A stretch of DNA of 44,082 nt, from positions 1 through 44,082 of IMG/VR virus record IMGVR_UViG_3300045141_000196; one strand, 5' to 3'. Positions 26,436 to 33,014 of this stretch are shown here, piece after piece. A program made the translations under genes and the position numbers. The notes beneath the pieces were generated by a model, which searched no databases, was not told the origin of the DNA, and worked only from the letters and a program-made list of their open reading frames with translations. The first letter of the stretch is position 1. Each line of letters starts with the position of its first letter. The stretch is from a virus.

Positions 26436-26658
26436 GGGTAGCCCGTATAAGGGATGACAAAGAGCCTAGGCTACAAATCATCCGTCTCTCATATTGGAGA
26501 AACGCGGGTAATTGCTCGCCGGGCTACTCGTATCAACTCTACGGTGGGGAGGTAAATCGCACCTGGCGGGTAGCGGTAAATGCCTGAGGCTACGTAGAGA
26601 GTGCGCGGTCACTTGGCCGATGTCACCCCCTCGAATGCACGTCAGGGACACGGCGCAC
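26436..26658 (+). other. Structured RNA region upstream of the 68-aa gene
   Basis: Three consecutive closing stems are visible. GGGTAGCCCG (26436) pairs with CGGGCTACTC (26520) and encloses three smaller hairpins. CTCTACG (26537) pairs with CGTAGAG (26593). GTGCGC (26601) pairs with GCGCAC (26653). GGTAAWT-like segments recur near 26507, 26551 and 26576. No tRNA signature was found. A structured leader or non-coding RNA is likely. Confidence 0.5.
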
Positions 26659-26682
26659 ATTACATTTGTCAAAGGGGAGACG

Positions 26683-26889
26683 ATGAAACTCGGAACACGT
26701 GTTTGGGCTGGTCAACACGAACGCTTTGCATTAGAAGCTGCCGAGTCGATGATTGGAAAAACTTTTGATGCAAAAGTCGAAGAACGAGTAGTTGGTGTTG
26801 GAACCATCATTGCAGCTCAGATTGTAGAAAATGGTCATGCTATCGATCTAATTATAGAATGGCCGGAAGATCTACCAAAAGGAGTATAA
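26683..26889 (+). CDS. Small protein of unknown function
   Basis: The 68-aa product starts at ATG 26683 behind AAAGGGGAG. The frame is open to 26512, but that part crosses the structured RNA region and has no ribosome site. The predicted fold is mixed alpha/beta with a Val/Ile-rich centre (VGVGTIIAAQIV) and an acidic end. No family is recognised. It starts a row of four small genes. Confidence 0.65.
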   Translation: MKLGTRVWAGQHERFALEAAESMIGKTFDAKVEERVVGVGTIIAAQIVENGHAIDLIIEWPEDLPKGV

Positions 26890-26890
26890 A

Positions 26891-27073
26891 ATGGCCGAGG
26901 AGATCACACTCGCGAAGGCTTGCATGGACATTTTCTCTCCCAGCAGGAAGATGACAACTCAGGAGTACAGGGAGTTGACCCATCAGGACAAGGAGGACCT
27001 GCGCGAGGCGTTTATCAAGGAGGGTTACAACATTACACCACTTAAGGCGCCTTCACCCGAAACCGAGAGTTAG
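26891..27073 (+). CDS. Small protein of unknown function
   Basis: The 60-aa polar protein starts at ATG 26891, two bases after the previous stop, with GGAG upstream. It seems helical (QEYRELTHQDKEDLREAF). Codons are more GC-rich than in neighbouring genes, which may reflect separate origin or higher expression. Function unknown. Confidence 0.6.
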   Translation: MAEEITLAKACMDIFSPSRKMTTQEYRELTHQDKEDLREAFIKEGYNITPLKAPSPETES

Positions 27074-27259
27074 ATGGGAAAAACGATCTACTTCAAAAGA
27101 CAACTTCTGGGTAAATGGCGACGTGACGATGGAGAATCCAAGACTCACGTAAATGAAAGAGCCATGAATCGTGAAATTCAAAAATTGCTCGGTGATGGTT
27201 GGCATATGAGAACCGAAGGTGTAACCATCATTCGTGGCGTAACCATGTACAAAAATTAG
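27074..27259 (+). CDS. Small basic protein
   Basis: The 61-aa basic protein starts directly after the preceding stop. A basic helix (NERAMNREIQKLLGDGWHM) is followed by a strand. Its pattern resembles small phage proteins with a LLxxGWxx segment, whose function I do not know. Confidence 0.6.
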   Translation: MGKTIYFKRQLLGKWRRDDGESKTHVNERAMNREIQKLLGDGWHMRTEGVTIIRGVTMYKN

Positions 27260-27267
27260 GAGAAAGT

Positions 27268-27450
27268 ATGGAAGGTAAAAGAGTCGCCATTCTCGTTGAA
27301 GTAAACCTCGATCTGGTCCCAGGTCACTTTGACAATGTGCAGGATTACATCAAGCTGCTCGAGGGCTTCCTTGATCGAACCGTTCCTCATTACGAGCCGA
27401 CTGTAAAAGAGGTCGTAGATTTTCCTGCACCTAGGGCCTCGAGGAAGTAA
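27268..27450 (+). CDS. Small protein of unknown function
   Basis: The 60-aa protein starts at ATG 27268 behind TTAGGAG; the frame extends upstream into the previous gene without a site. It has a strand (RVAILVEVNLDLVPG) and a helix (VQDYIKLLEGFLDRT). It is followed by a promoter-like element and hairpin terminator. Function unknown. Confidence 0.6.
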   Translation: MEGKRVAILVEVNLDLVPGHFDNVQDYIKLLEGFLDRTVPHYEPTVKEVVDFPAPRASRK

Positions 27451-27475
27451 TCGCAGAGTAAACTTGCCATATAGT
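27451..27475 (+). promoter_or_regulatory. Phage promoter element P5 (weaker match)
   Basis: TCGCAG at 27451 and TATAGT at 27470-27475 have the fixed 15-nt spacing of P1-P4. The -10 differs at one base. The end of the -10 is also the start of a strong terminator-like stem, so this may be a promoter for a short RNA or a chance match beside a terminator. Confidence 0.45.
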
Positions 27476-27524
27476 AGAGGGAATAACCAATCTGTAGCCG
27501 CCACTACAGACCCTCTACTTTTTT
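27474..27524 (+). terminator. Strong hairpin with T-run
   Basis: GTAGAGGG (27474) pairs perfectly with CCCTCTAC (27511). Inside, CTGTAG (27492) pairs with CTACAG (27504). Six T follow (27519-27524). It terminates the four-gene run 26683-27450. As P5 abuts it, a short hairpin RNA is the alternative reading. Confidence 0.75.
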
Positions 27525-27543
27525 CCATCTATGAGGAGACATT

Positions 27544-27714
27544 ATGCCGCGCGGATATGCTGCACCAGATCCATACCCCTTTAATGGCGAACTTCGAGAA
27601 TGTACCAAATGTCATCGTCATCAGCCATTAGCTGCTCCACATTGGAGTCGTGATAAATCTCGGAAACGAGTTAGCTGGGATTCGTGGTGTCGTAAATGCG
27701 TCGATGGGAAGTAA
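27544..27714 (+). CDS. Small zinc-ribbon protein
   Basis: A 56-aa protein starts at ATG 27544 behind GAGGAG. Cysteine pairs ECTKC and WCRKC enclose about 30 residues with WSRDKSRK, a pattern seen in phage zinc-ribbon proteins and in the front part of endonuclease VII-like proteins. The nuclease part is missing, so a DNA- or protein-binding zinc module is the safer reading. Confidence 0.6.
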   Translation: MPRGYAAPDPYPFNGELRECTKCHRHQPLAAPHWSRDKSRKRVSWDSWCRKCVDGK

Positions 27715-27715
27715 C

Positions 27716-27859
27716 ATGTTCATCATTGTGGAAAAACGGAAGAGCTACGGCTTCTTTCATTTTCTGTGGGATTGCTTCATGGTGATTTTCACATGGGGGT
27801 TTTGGCTGATCTGGATTTTCGTTCGAGAAATGCGAAAGCGAAATTCATATCCTTGTTAG
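27716..27859 (+). CDS. Small membrane protein
   Basis: A 47-aa product starts at ATG 27716, just after the previous stop, with GGGAAG upstream. One strong hydrophobic helix rich in aromatic residues (FFHFLWDCFMVIFTWGFWLI) is flanked by basic residues, so the C-terminus is probably cytoplasmic. Longer starts lie inside the zinc-ribbon gene. Function unknown. Confidence 0.55.
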   Translation: MFIIVEKRKSYGFFHFLWDCFMVIFTWGFWLIWIFVREMRKRNSYPC

Positions 27860-27871
27860 GAAAGGTTAGTT

Positions 27872-28687
27872 ATGCTTACTGGGGTTGTCAAGCAAGTTCG
27901 ATACGCAAGGTATCTGGTAAACGAAAATTCAACTACTGTCCTGACGGGTGTGGGTGTCGTAGGTGTTCTGACGACCGCATATTTGACCGGACGTGCATCC
28001 TTCAAAGCTGCTCGAATTATTGAAAAGGAAGAACTTACATATGCTGTTGTTACCAAAGACGACGACCCTGAGATTGCTGAGCCTCTCCGAGGATATGAAT
28101 TCACAAATCTCGAAAAAGCCCGAATGGTCTGGCGTCTCTATATTCCGCCCGTTCTTTTGGGCGCAACTACGATTGCGAGTATTATTGCAGCGAATAGGCT
28201 AGCATCGAAGAAGATCGCAGCTCTAGTGATTGCATCAGGAATATCAGATCGAGCTTTGCAAGAATACAAAGAACGAGTAGTTGAGAAGTTTGGTGAAAAT
28301 AAGGCTCGCGATATTCAGGATGAAATTGCTCAGAAGCGCGTGGAGGGCGAGTTCATAAATAACGAAGTGATTGTGCTTGGTGGCGAAGTTCTGTGCTTTG
28401 ATCTGCACAGTGGGCGATATTTCCACAGTACACATGAAGCTATTAAGCGAGCAGAGAACAAGATCAATCATGAACTCGTTCATTTCGAAGCTGCTAGTCT
28501 AAGTGAATTCTACGATGAGCTCGGGGTAGCCGCCACGAACTATAGTGATCAGGTAGGCTGGGATGTTGGTAATCAACTAACGGTTTTAATTTCAACCGTA
28601 ATGTCTCCGGATAACCGGCCATGTCTTGCGATTGATTTCAATCCGTTTCCCGTGTACGATTATAATCGACCTCACTATGGACCGTAG
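27872..28687 (+). CDS. DUF6353-like membrane protein, copy 1
   Basis: The 271-aa protein has two membrane segments (about residues 22-42 and 90-110), then LASKKIAALVIASGISD and QEYKERVVEKFGENKARDI. A soluble C-terminal domain with HSGRYFHSTHEAIKRAENKIN follows. The order and several segments match the protein at 30807, so the two are diverged paralogues. I recall DUF6353 as a phage family of unknown function. A role at the host membrane is inferred. Confidence 0.65.
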   Translation: MLTGVVKQVRYARYLVNENSTTVLTGVGVVGVLTTAYLTGRASFKAARIIEKEELTYAVVTKDDDPEIAEPLRGYEFTNLEKARMVWRLYIPPVLLGATTIASIIAANRLASKKIAALVIASGISDRALQEYKERVVEKFGENKARDIQDEIAQKRVEGEFINNEVIVLGGEVLCFDLHSGRYFHSTHEAIKRAENKINHELVHFEAASLSEFYDELGVAATNYSDQVGWDVGNQLTVLISTVMSPDNRPCLAIDFNPFPVYDYNRPHYGP

Positions 28688-28696
28688 GAGATAACT

Positions 28697-28873
28697 ATGT
28701 TATTTTGGATGGTTGAGATGGGCAACGCTCACTTTTTCTGTTCGGCATTTAATCGAGAAGACGCAAAGCGAGCTGCGAGTCATTGGTTTGGTGGCGATCC
28801 AGATTCGTACACGGTTACGCCATTGACTCAACCTGGTGATCGTTGGCATATCGCGGTGACGGTATCAGCATAG
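28697..28873 (+). CDS. Small conserved-looking protein
   Basis: ATG 28697 behind TAGGAG encodes a 58-aa protein with FFCSAFNREDAKRAASHWFG, a helix pattern seen in small phage proteins, and a final strand. It ends 11 bases before the next start. Function unknown. Confidence 0.6.
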   Translation: MLFWMVEMGNAHFFCSAFNREDAKRAASHWFGGDPDSYTVTPLTQPGDRWHIAVTVSA

Positions 28874-28884
28874 AAAGGGGTAGG

Positions 28885-29088
28885 ATGAGCATCGAACTGG
28901 AACTAGCGGACACCGGAGAAGTCAGAGTACGCATCGATAGAGATGGGGAAAGAGCTGTCTCCGACACGGCCAATCCAGCCCAACTGATTACCGATATTTG
29001 TGAGACTGTCGGTTTTGAGTATTCAGTGGCTGAGGATCAGATAACCATTCTGTTGCCCGAAGAAGTAACGGAAGAGACAAGTGCTTAA
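28885..29088 (+). CDS. Small acidic protein
   Basis: The 67-aa acidic protein starts at ATG 28885 behind AAAGGGGTAGG; the longer frame lies in the previous gene. Beta-rich first half (IELELADTGEVRVRIDRDG), then a helix. It overlaps the next gene by eight bases. Function unknown. Confidence 0.6.
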   Translation: MSIELELADTGEVRVRIDRDGERAVSDTANPAQLITDICETVGFEYSVAEDQITILLPEEVTEETSA

Positions 29089-29599
29089 AAAGACAATCAC
29101 GTACCAAGATTTCAATGGAGATGAGGTCAGCGAAGATTTCTTCTTCCATCTCTCCAAAGCCGAACTTGTTGAAATGGAGCTAAGCCACGAAGATGGTTTG
29201 TCCGAAGCTCTACAAAGAATTATTGCTGCCAAAGATGGTAAGGGTATTGTAACCGAGTTCAAGAACATCATTTTGAGCGCATATGGTAAGCGATCTTCGG
29301 ATGGAAAGAGGTTCGTCAAAAATGCAGATATCCGAGAAGAGTTTGAATCAAGCGAAGCCTATTCCACTCTCTTCATGGAACTGGTCACGGATACCGACGC
29401 GGCCATCGAGTTTATCAACGGGATTGTTCCGTCGGGTCTGGCAGAAGACGCAGCCAAAGTTACAGGGGCTGATCTCGAAGTAGTCAAACCGAAACCAACC
29501 GTCATATCCAAAACAGATATTGCAACAATGAGTCGGGAAGAAATTGTAAAACTTCCAGCACGTGTAGATGCAGGCGAAATTGTAATCAGTGATGAATAG
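29081..29599 (+). CDS. Conserved phage protein (LSKAE family)
   Basis: The 172-aa protein has an N-terminal strand pair (ITYQDFNGDEVSEDFFFHLS), then LSKAELVEMELSHEDGLSEA, IIAAKDGKGIVTEFKNIILS, AYGKRSSDGKRFVKN and AYSTLFMELVTD. I recall these segments together in a widespread phage protein of Gram-positive hosts. It looks like a tail assembly chaperone type, but here lies outside the tail module. GTG 29081 has GGAAGAG upstream. Function uncertain. Confidence 0.6.
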   Translation: MLKKTITYQDFNGDEVSEDFFFHLSKAELVEMELSHEDGLSEALQRIIAAKDGKGIVTEFKNIILSAYGKRSSDGKRFVKNADIREEFESSEAYSTLFMELVTDTDAAIEFINGIVPSGLAEDAAKVTGADLEVVKPKPTVISKTDIATMSREEIVKLPARVDAGEIVISDE

Positions 29600-29608
29600 G
29601 AGATTCTA

Positions 29609-29878
29609 ATGGCTGCTACTAATCAACTCGCTCTTGTCAAGCTAGCGGTGAATGTGGTTGCGAGCGCTAGTGTTTGGAAGGTTGTCAACGACGTAATTCG
29701 AAACAACGTGGCTATTGAGACCACTGCAGATGCGGTTAAGGTTTGGACGGGAAGTCTCGTCATCGGTTCGATGGTTGCAGATCAGGCTCAGAAGCATGTC
29801 AACTACCAGCTCGATCGAGGGATTGAGTGGTTGGAAAACCGTAAGGACGAAAAAGAAGTAACTGACGTCATGAAATAG
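29609..29878 (+). CDS. Small membrane-associated protein
   Basis: The 89-aa product has two weakly hydrophobic helices (LVKLAVNVVASASVWKVV and KVWTGSLVIGSMVA) and a charged C-terminus (EWLENRKDEKEV). AGGAG precedes ATG 29609. I recall similar small proteins near DUF6353 genes; no function is known to me. Confidence 0.6.
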   Translation: MAATNQLALVKLAVNVVASASVWKVVNDVIRNNVAIETTADAVKVWTGSLVIGSMVADQAQKHVNYQLDRGIEWLENRKDEKEVTDVMK

Positions 29879-29885
29879 GCGGAAT

Positions 29886-29910
29886 TCGCACAAAAAACAC
29901 TCCTTATAAT
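29886..29910 (+). promoter_or_regulatory. Phage promoter element P4
   Basis: TCGCA at 29886 and TATAAT at 29905-29910, with the fixed 15-nt spacing. Its upstream and spacer bases (AATTCGCA then an A-rich run and ACAC) nearly repeat P3. It drives the 48-aa peptide gene at 29934. Confidence 0.72.
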
Positions 29911-29933
29911 GAACCCCTATTTAAGGAGAAATC

Positions 29934-30080
29934 GTGCCCGCAAGGATCATTATCACTGTTCTTGAGTGGGTCGTCACCGTGCTTATTCTGATGGTCGCTG
30001 AGAAGACCATGAAGCTGGTGTGGCGATCGCTTAAGGCGTTGAAGGATGCTCGTACTGTCCGAATCATCGCCGAGAAGTAG
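29934..30080 (+). CDS. 48-aa membrane micropeptide
   Basis: GTG 29934 follows AAGGAG. The peptide has one membrane helix (ITVLEWVVTVLILMVAE) and a basic, helical C-terminus. It is the only gene between P4 and a terminator, like the 29-aa peptide at 26148. Codon use is GC-rich for this genome. Function unknown. Confidence 0.6.
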   Translation: MPARIIITVLEWVVTVLILMVAEKTMKLVWRSLKALKDARTVRIIAEK

Positions 30081-30091
30081 TAGTTCAAAAG

Positions 30092-30127
30092 CTAGAGGCT
30101 CATAACAGAGTCTTTAGTTTTTCTTTT
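30092..30127 (+). terminator. Intrinsic terminator after the 48-aa peptide gene
   Basis: CTAGAGGCTC pairs with GAGTCTTTAG (two G-U pairs) around a six-base loop, followed by T5CT4. Confidence 0.8.
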
Positions 30128-30142
30128 CAAATTAAGGAAAAA

Positions 30143-30763
30143 ATGGATACTCCAGAATTTCCGCCTAATAGCGAGAAAAGTAAAAAGGGGAACGACAAGA
30201 ACATCGAACGTGTTACTACGGGTAATGTAACTCGTAAGAGAAAATCTCTTCGAAAGCAATTCTCAGAAGTCTTTATTGCTGGGAGTATGCAATCAGCTGC
30301 TCGATATGTTGTTATGGATGTATTGCTTCCAGCAGCAAAAGACATGATCGTCGAAGCTGGATCCCAAGGCATTGAGAAGTTGATATTTGGAGAGTCTCGT
30401 CGACGACGAGGATCCACAACACCACAATCTGGTGCAACTGGATACGTTCAGTATAATAGACCTACAGGACCACCTTGGTCGTCTTCACCGCAAAGAGCAC
30501 TGAGTCGTCAAGCACGAGCAAGGCACGACTTTGATGAAATTGTACTGGGTTCAAGGGTAGAAGCCGAAGAAGTAATCGACCGACTATATGACGTGGTGAA
30601 TAAATATGAATTCGCATCAGTTGCCGATCTCTATGAGCTTGTGGGTCTCTCCTCAACTCACACAGATCATAAGTGGGGTTGGAGCAATATTAGGGGGGCT
30701 GGAGTTTCAAGAGTTCGTGATGGTTACCTATTGGATCTCCCAAATCCCGAACCACTCGACTAA
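30143..30763 (+). CDS. Conserved phage protein, DNA-replication neighbourhood
   Basis: The 206-aa protein begins PEFPPNSEKSKKG and has RVTTGNVTRKRKSLRKQFSE, YVVMDVLLPAAKDMI, an Arg-rich stretch and a C-terminal domain. In that domain are DFDEIVLGSRVEAEEVID, SVADLYELVG and KWGWSNIRGAGVSRVRDGY. I recall the whole pattern as a widespread hypothetical protein of siphophages from Gram-positive hosts. The basic middle may touch nucleic acid. Function unknown. Confidence 0.7.
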   Translation: MDTPEFPPNSEKSKKGNDKNIERVTTGNVTRKRKSLRKQFSEVFIAGSMQSAARYVVMDVLLPAAKDMIVEAGSQGIEKLIFGESRRRRGSTTPQSGATGYVQYNRPTGPPWSSSPQRALSRQARARHDFDEIVLGSRVEAEEVIDRLYDVVNKYEFASVADLYELVGLSSTHTDHKWGWSNIRGAGVSRVRDGYLLDLPNPEPLD

Positions 30764-30806
30764 AGAGCCTCAAAAACAATTAGAGCTATCAGTAGAGTAA
30801 GGAGTT

Positions 30807-31706
30807 ATGATGAGTTTCGTTCCGGCGATCAGTAGAACGATTGCTCGAAACAACCTGGTTCTGCAGAAGAATTCTCCTGGACTTCTTTTCGGAGCAGGAA
30901 TTGTCGGGGTGATCGGAAGTACTGTTCTGGCTTGTCGAGCCACTTTGAAGATGGATGAAGTTCTGGGTACAGCGAAAGATAATCTGATTACGGCGAAGAG
31001 TCTTCAGCACAGGGAATACACTGAGCGCGATCGTCAAAAAGATATTACTCTCATCTATGTCCAGACTAGCGTTAAAATTGTAAGGGCGTATGGTCCAGCT
31101 GTTATTCTGGGTGGACTGTCGATAGCCGCGCTAACGAGCTCTCATAACATCCTGAGTAGGAGGAACGCTGCTCTAACTGCTGCTTATGCCGCTTTGGAGA
31201 AGGGTTTCGGAGAATACCGAGCTCGCGTGGTTGAAAAGTATGGCGAAGAGGAAGACCGTAATCTTCGTTATGGTACACAAACGGTCGAGATCGGGAAAGG
31301 CAAGAAGAAGGAAGAGGTTCTGAGAGTAGGTCCAGGAGACCCGTCTATCTATGCGCGTATGTTCGATCAGTACTCGTCTAGATCTTGGGATAAAGTGCCT
31401 GAGTATAACCTGATCTTCTTGAGATGTCAACAGAACTATGCCAACGATGTATTGAAATCTCGTGGGCATGTATTCTTGAATGACGTGTATGACATGCTTG
31501 GTCTTGAGAGATCTACGGCCGGAGCTGTGGTCGGTTGGGTAGGTTATCAGGATAAACAGGGTCTTGGAGATGATTACATCGATTTCGGGATATTTGCCGA
31601 TAAAGACCGAGACTGTTTCGTAGAATTTGTCCAAGGCTTTGAAGGAGCAGTTTTGCTTGACTTCAATGTTGACGGCATAATCTACGATAAGATCGAGGGG
31701 AAGTAA
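30807..31706 (+). CDS. DUF6353-like membrane protein, copy 2
   Basis: The 299-aa protein has GLLFGAGIVGVIGSTVLACR and a second membrane segment, VILGGLSIAALTSSHNILSR. RRNAALTAAYAALEKGFGEY and RARVVEKYGEEEDR follow, then a soluble C-terminal domain. This is the DUF6353 pattern, closer to what I recall of the family than copy 1. AAGGAG lies before ATG 30807 (30810 also possible). Function unknown; placement before the replication genes suggests a host-membrane or DNA-transaction role. Confidence 0.75.
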   Translation: MMSFVPAISRTIARNNLVLQKNSPGLLFGAGIVGVIGSTVLACRATLKMDEVLGTAKDNLITAKSLQHREYTERDRQKDITLIYVQTSVKIVRAYGPAVILGGLSIAALTSSHNILSRRNAALTAAYAALEKGFGEYRARVVEKYGEEEDRNLRYGTQTVEIGKGKKKEEVLRVGPGDPSIYARMFDQYSSRSWDKVPEYNLIFLRCQQNYANDVLKSRGHVFLNDVYDMLGLERSTAGAVVGWVGYQDKQGLGDDYIDFGIFADKDRDCFVEFVQGFEGAVLLDFNVDGIIYDKIEGK

Positions 31707-31708
31707 TC

Positions 31709-32482
31709 ATGGCGACGACTGAATTCGTAGTAGAAGAAGTGGCCGAGAATCTCGAGGAAGCTGCTTCGGCAGTTCGACGTATCAATGCGGGTGCGGTTGG
31801 TTACGTGCTTGGTGGTATTTGCATCGGAGTTGGTATCGGGTTTGTCATTGGTTTGCGTCGGCAAAGAAAGCGAGTTGAAGCCGAAGTTTGGGCAGAAGCT
31901 GAAGTGCAGATCGATGAAATTCGAACCTATTACGCTCGACAGGAGAAGGCTTCTCTCCAAGAGATAATTGCTGAGAAGGGGTATAAGGTTGGGGGTTTTG
32001 AACCGGAAGTAGAGAGTGATCGACCTTTGCCTCCGCCGGTTCCCATTTCTCCAGCTCGAGATACGGATTTTATCCACAGAACTGAAGTGGCTGAGAAGGA
32101 TAAGTACGATGGGTGGAATTACCCGTATGAACTTTCTCAGAGGAATTGGAAGGCGCCGCATATCATCCATCAGGATGAGTTCTTCTCAAATGAAGAGACG
32201 CCATTTCAGCAGACGACGTATGTGTACTATGCAGGCGATGACAAGCTCACCGATACGGATAATACGGTACTGAACAACAGAGAAAATTTTGTTGGTCCAG
32301 ATGCCCTTATCAATTTCGGTCATGGCACAGATGACGCCAACATAGTGTACGTGCGAAATCCTGGACTTGAGCTAGAAATCGAAGTTGTTCGTCATAATGG
32401 AACCTATGAAGAAGAAGTCCTTGGACTTGAACGGGAAGAAGATGAAGAAGATGCAGATGGAACAGAAGCCACAAACGATTGA
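31709..32482 (+). CDS. Membrane protein with acidic soluble domain
   Basis: The 257-aa protein has an N-terminal amphipathic part, one Gly-rich membrane segment (about residues 29-48), a basic helix RQRKRVEAEVWAEAEVQI, and a long acidic soluble part. That part contains PHIIHQDEFF, TYVYYAGDD, NTVLNNRENFVGPDALINFG and NIVYVRNPGLELEIEVV. I recall this C-terminal pattern as a frequent neighbour of DUF6353 genes. The two may form a membrane complex; function unknown. Confidence 0.65.
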   Translation: MATTEFVVEEVAENLEEAASAVRRINAGAVGYVLGGICIGVGIGFVIGLRRQRKRVEAEVWAEAEVQIDEIRTYYARQEKASLQEIIAEKGYKVGGFEPEVESDRPLPPPVPISPARDTDFIHRTEVAEKDKYDGWNYPYELSQRNWKAPHIIHQDEFFSNEETPFQQTTYVYYAGDDKLTDTDNTVLNNRENFVGPDALINFGHGTDDANIVYVRNPGLELEIEVVRHNGTYEEEVLGLEREEDEEDADGTEATND

Positions 32483-33005
32483 TGTTGAATATTATCAGTG
32501 GTTAGTTTCTCAAATTAAGATCGGCAATCCGAACAAAACATGCAACGAGATGTTCGAGATCATGCACAACACCGAATTCGTGTGGTTCATCCCGAATGAT
32601 GGGAATCGCGTAGGTGACGGTAAGTACCTCCGAGAGAACTACTTCCGATTCGAGCTCGACAGCGTTTACGAGGACGGAGATTTAGTTATTGAGTTTGTCT
32701 CTTTTCTTGAGGTGCTGGTGGGTCTTAGTGTGCGATTTGCGTGGGTGATGAGTGATCAGGGAAACGAGCCTTATTGGGCCTGGCGTCTGATCAAGAACAT
32801 CGGTTTGCATAAAATGTTCGATAAGTTGACGAATAAGAAAGTCGAGCAGATCAACGAAGTTCTCTACAACGTTATCTGGAGAACTTACGATCGTTCAGGC
32901 GATGGCGGATTCTTCCCGTTGGATAGAACCGTCAAAGATCAGACCAAAATAGAAATTTGGTATCAGATGCAAGAGTATTCAATGGAGAAAGATCCGATCT
33001 ATTGA
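32451..33005 (+). CDS. Conserved phage protein upstream of the replicase
   Basis: The 184-aa protein has YYQWLVSQI, EIMHNTEFVWFIPNDGNR, DGKYLRENYF, FLEVLVGLSVRFAWVMSD, EPYWAWRLIKNIGLHKM and TKIEIWYQMQEY. I recall this as a widespread phage protein beside DNA replication genes. Several in-frame starts are possible (32442, 32451, 32457). It overlaps the previous gene by about 32 bases. An accessory to the replicase is inferred from linkage only. Confidence 0.65.
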   Translation: MQMEQKPQTIDVEYYQWLVSQIKIGNPNKTCNEMFEIMHNTEFVWFIPNDGNRVGDGKYLRENYFRFELDSVYEDGDLVIEFVSFLEVLVGLSVRFAWVMSDQGNEPYWAWRLIKNIGLHKMFDKLTNKKVEQINEVLYNVIWRTYDRSGDGGFFPLDRTVKDQTKIEIWYQMQEYSMEKDPIY

Positions 33006-33014
33006 GGAGGTCTG

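Noticed and set aside
26332-26658. tRNA genes
   Set aside because: Stem sizes suggested tRNAs, but no T-loop consensus, plausible anticodon arm or CCA end could be placed.
26512-26682. N-terminal extension of the 68-aa protein
   Set aside because: The frame runs through the paired RNA domains, has unlike composition and no ribosome site; ATG 26683 has AAAGGGGAG.
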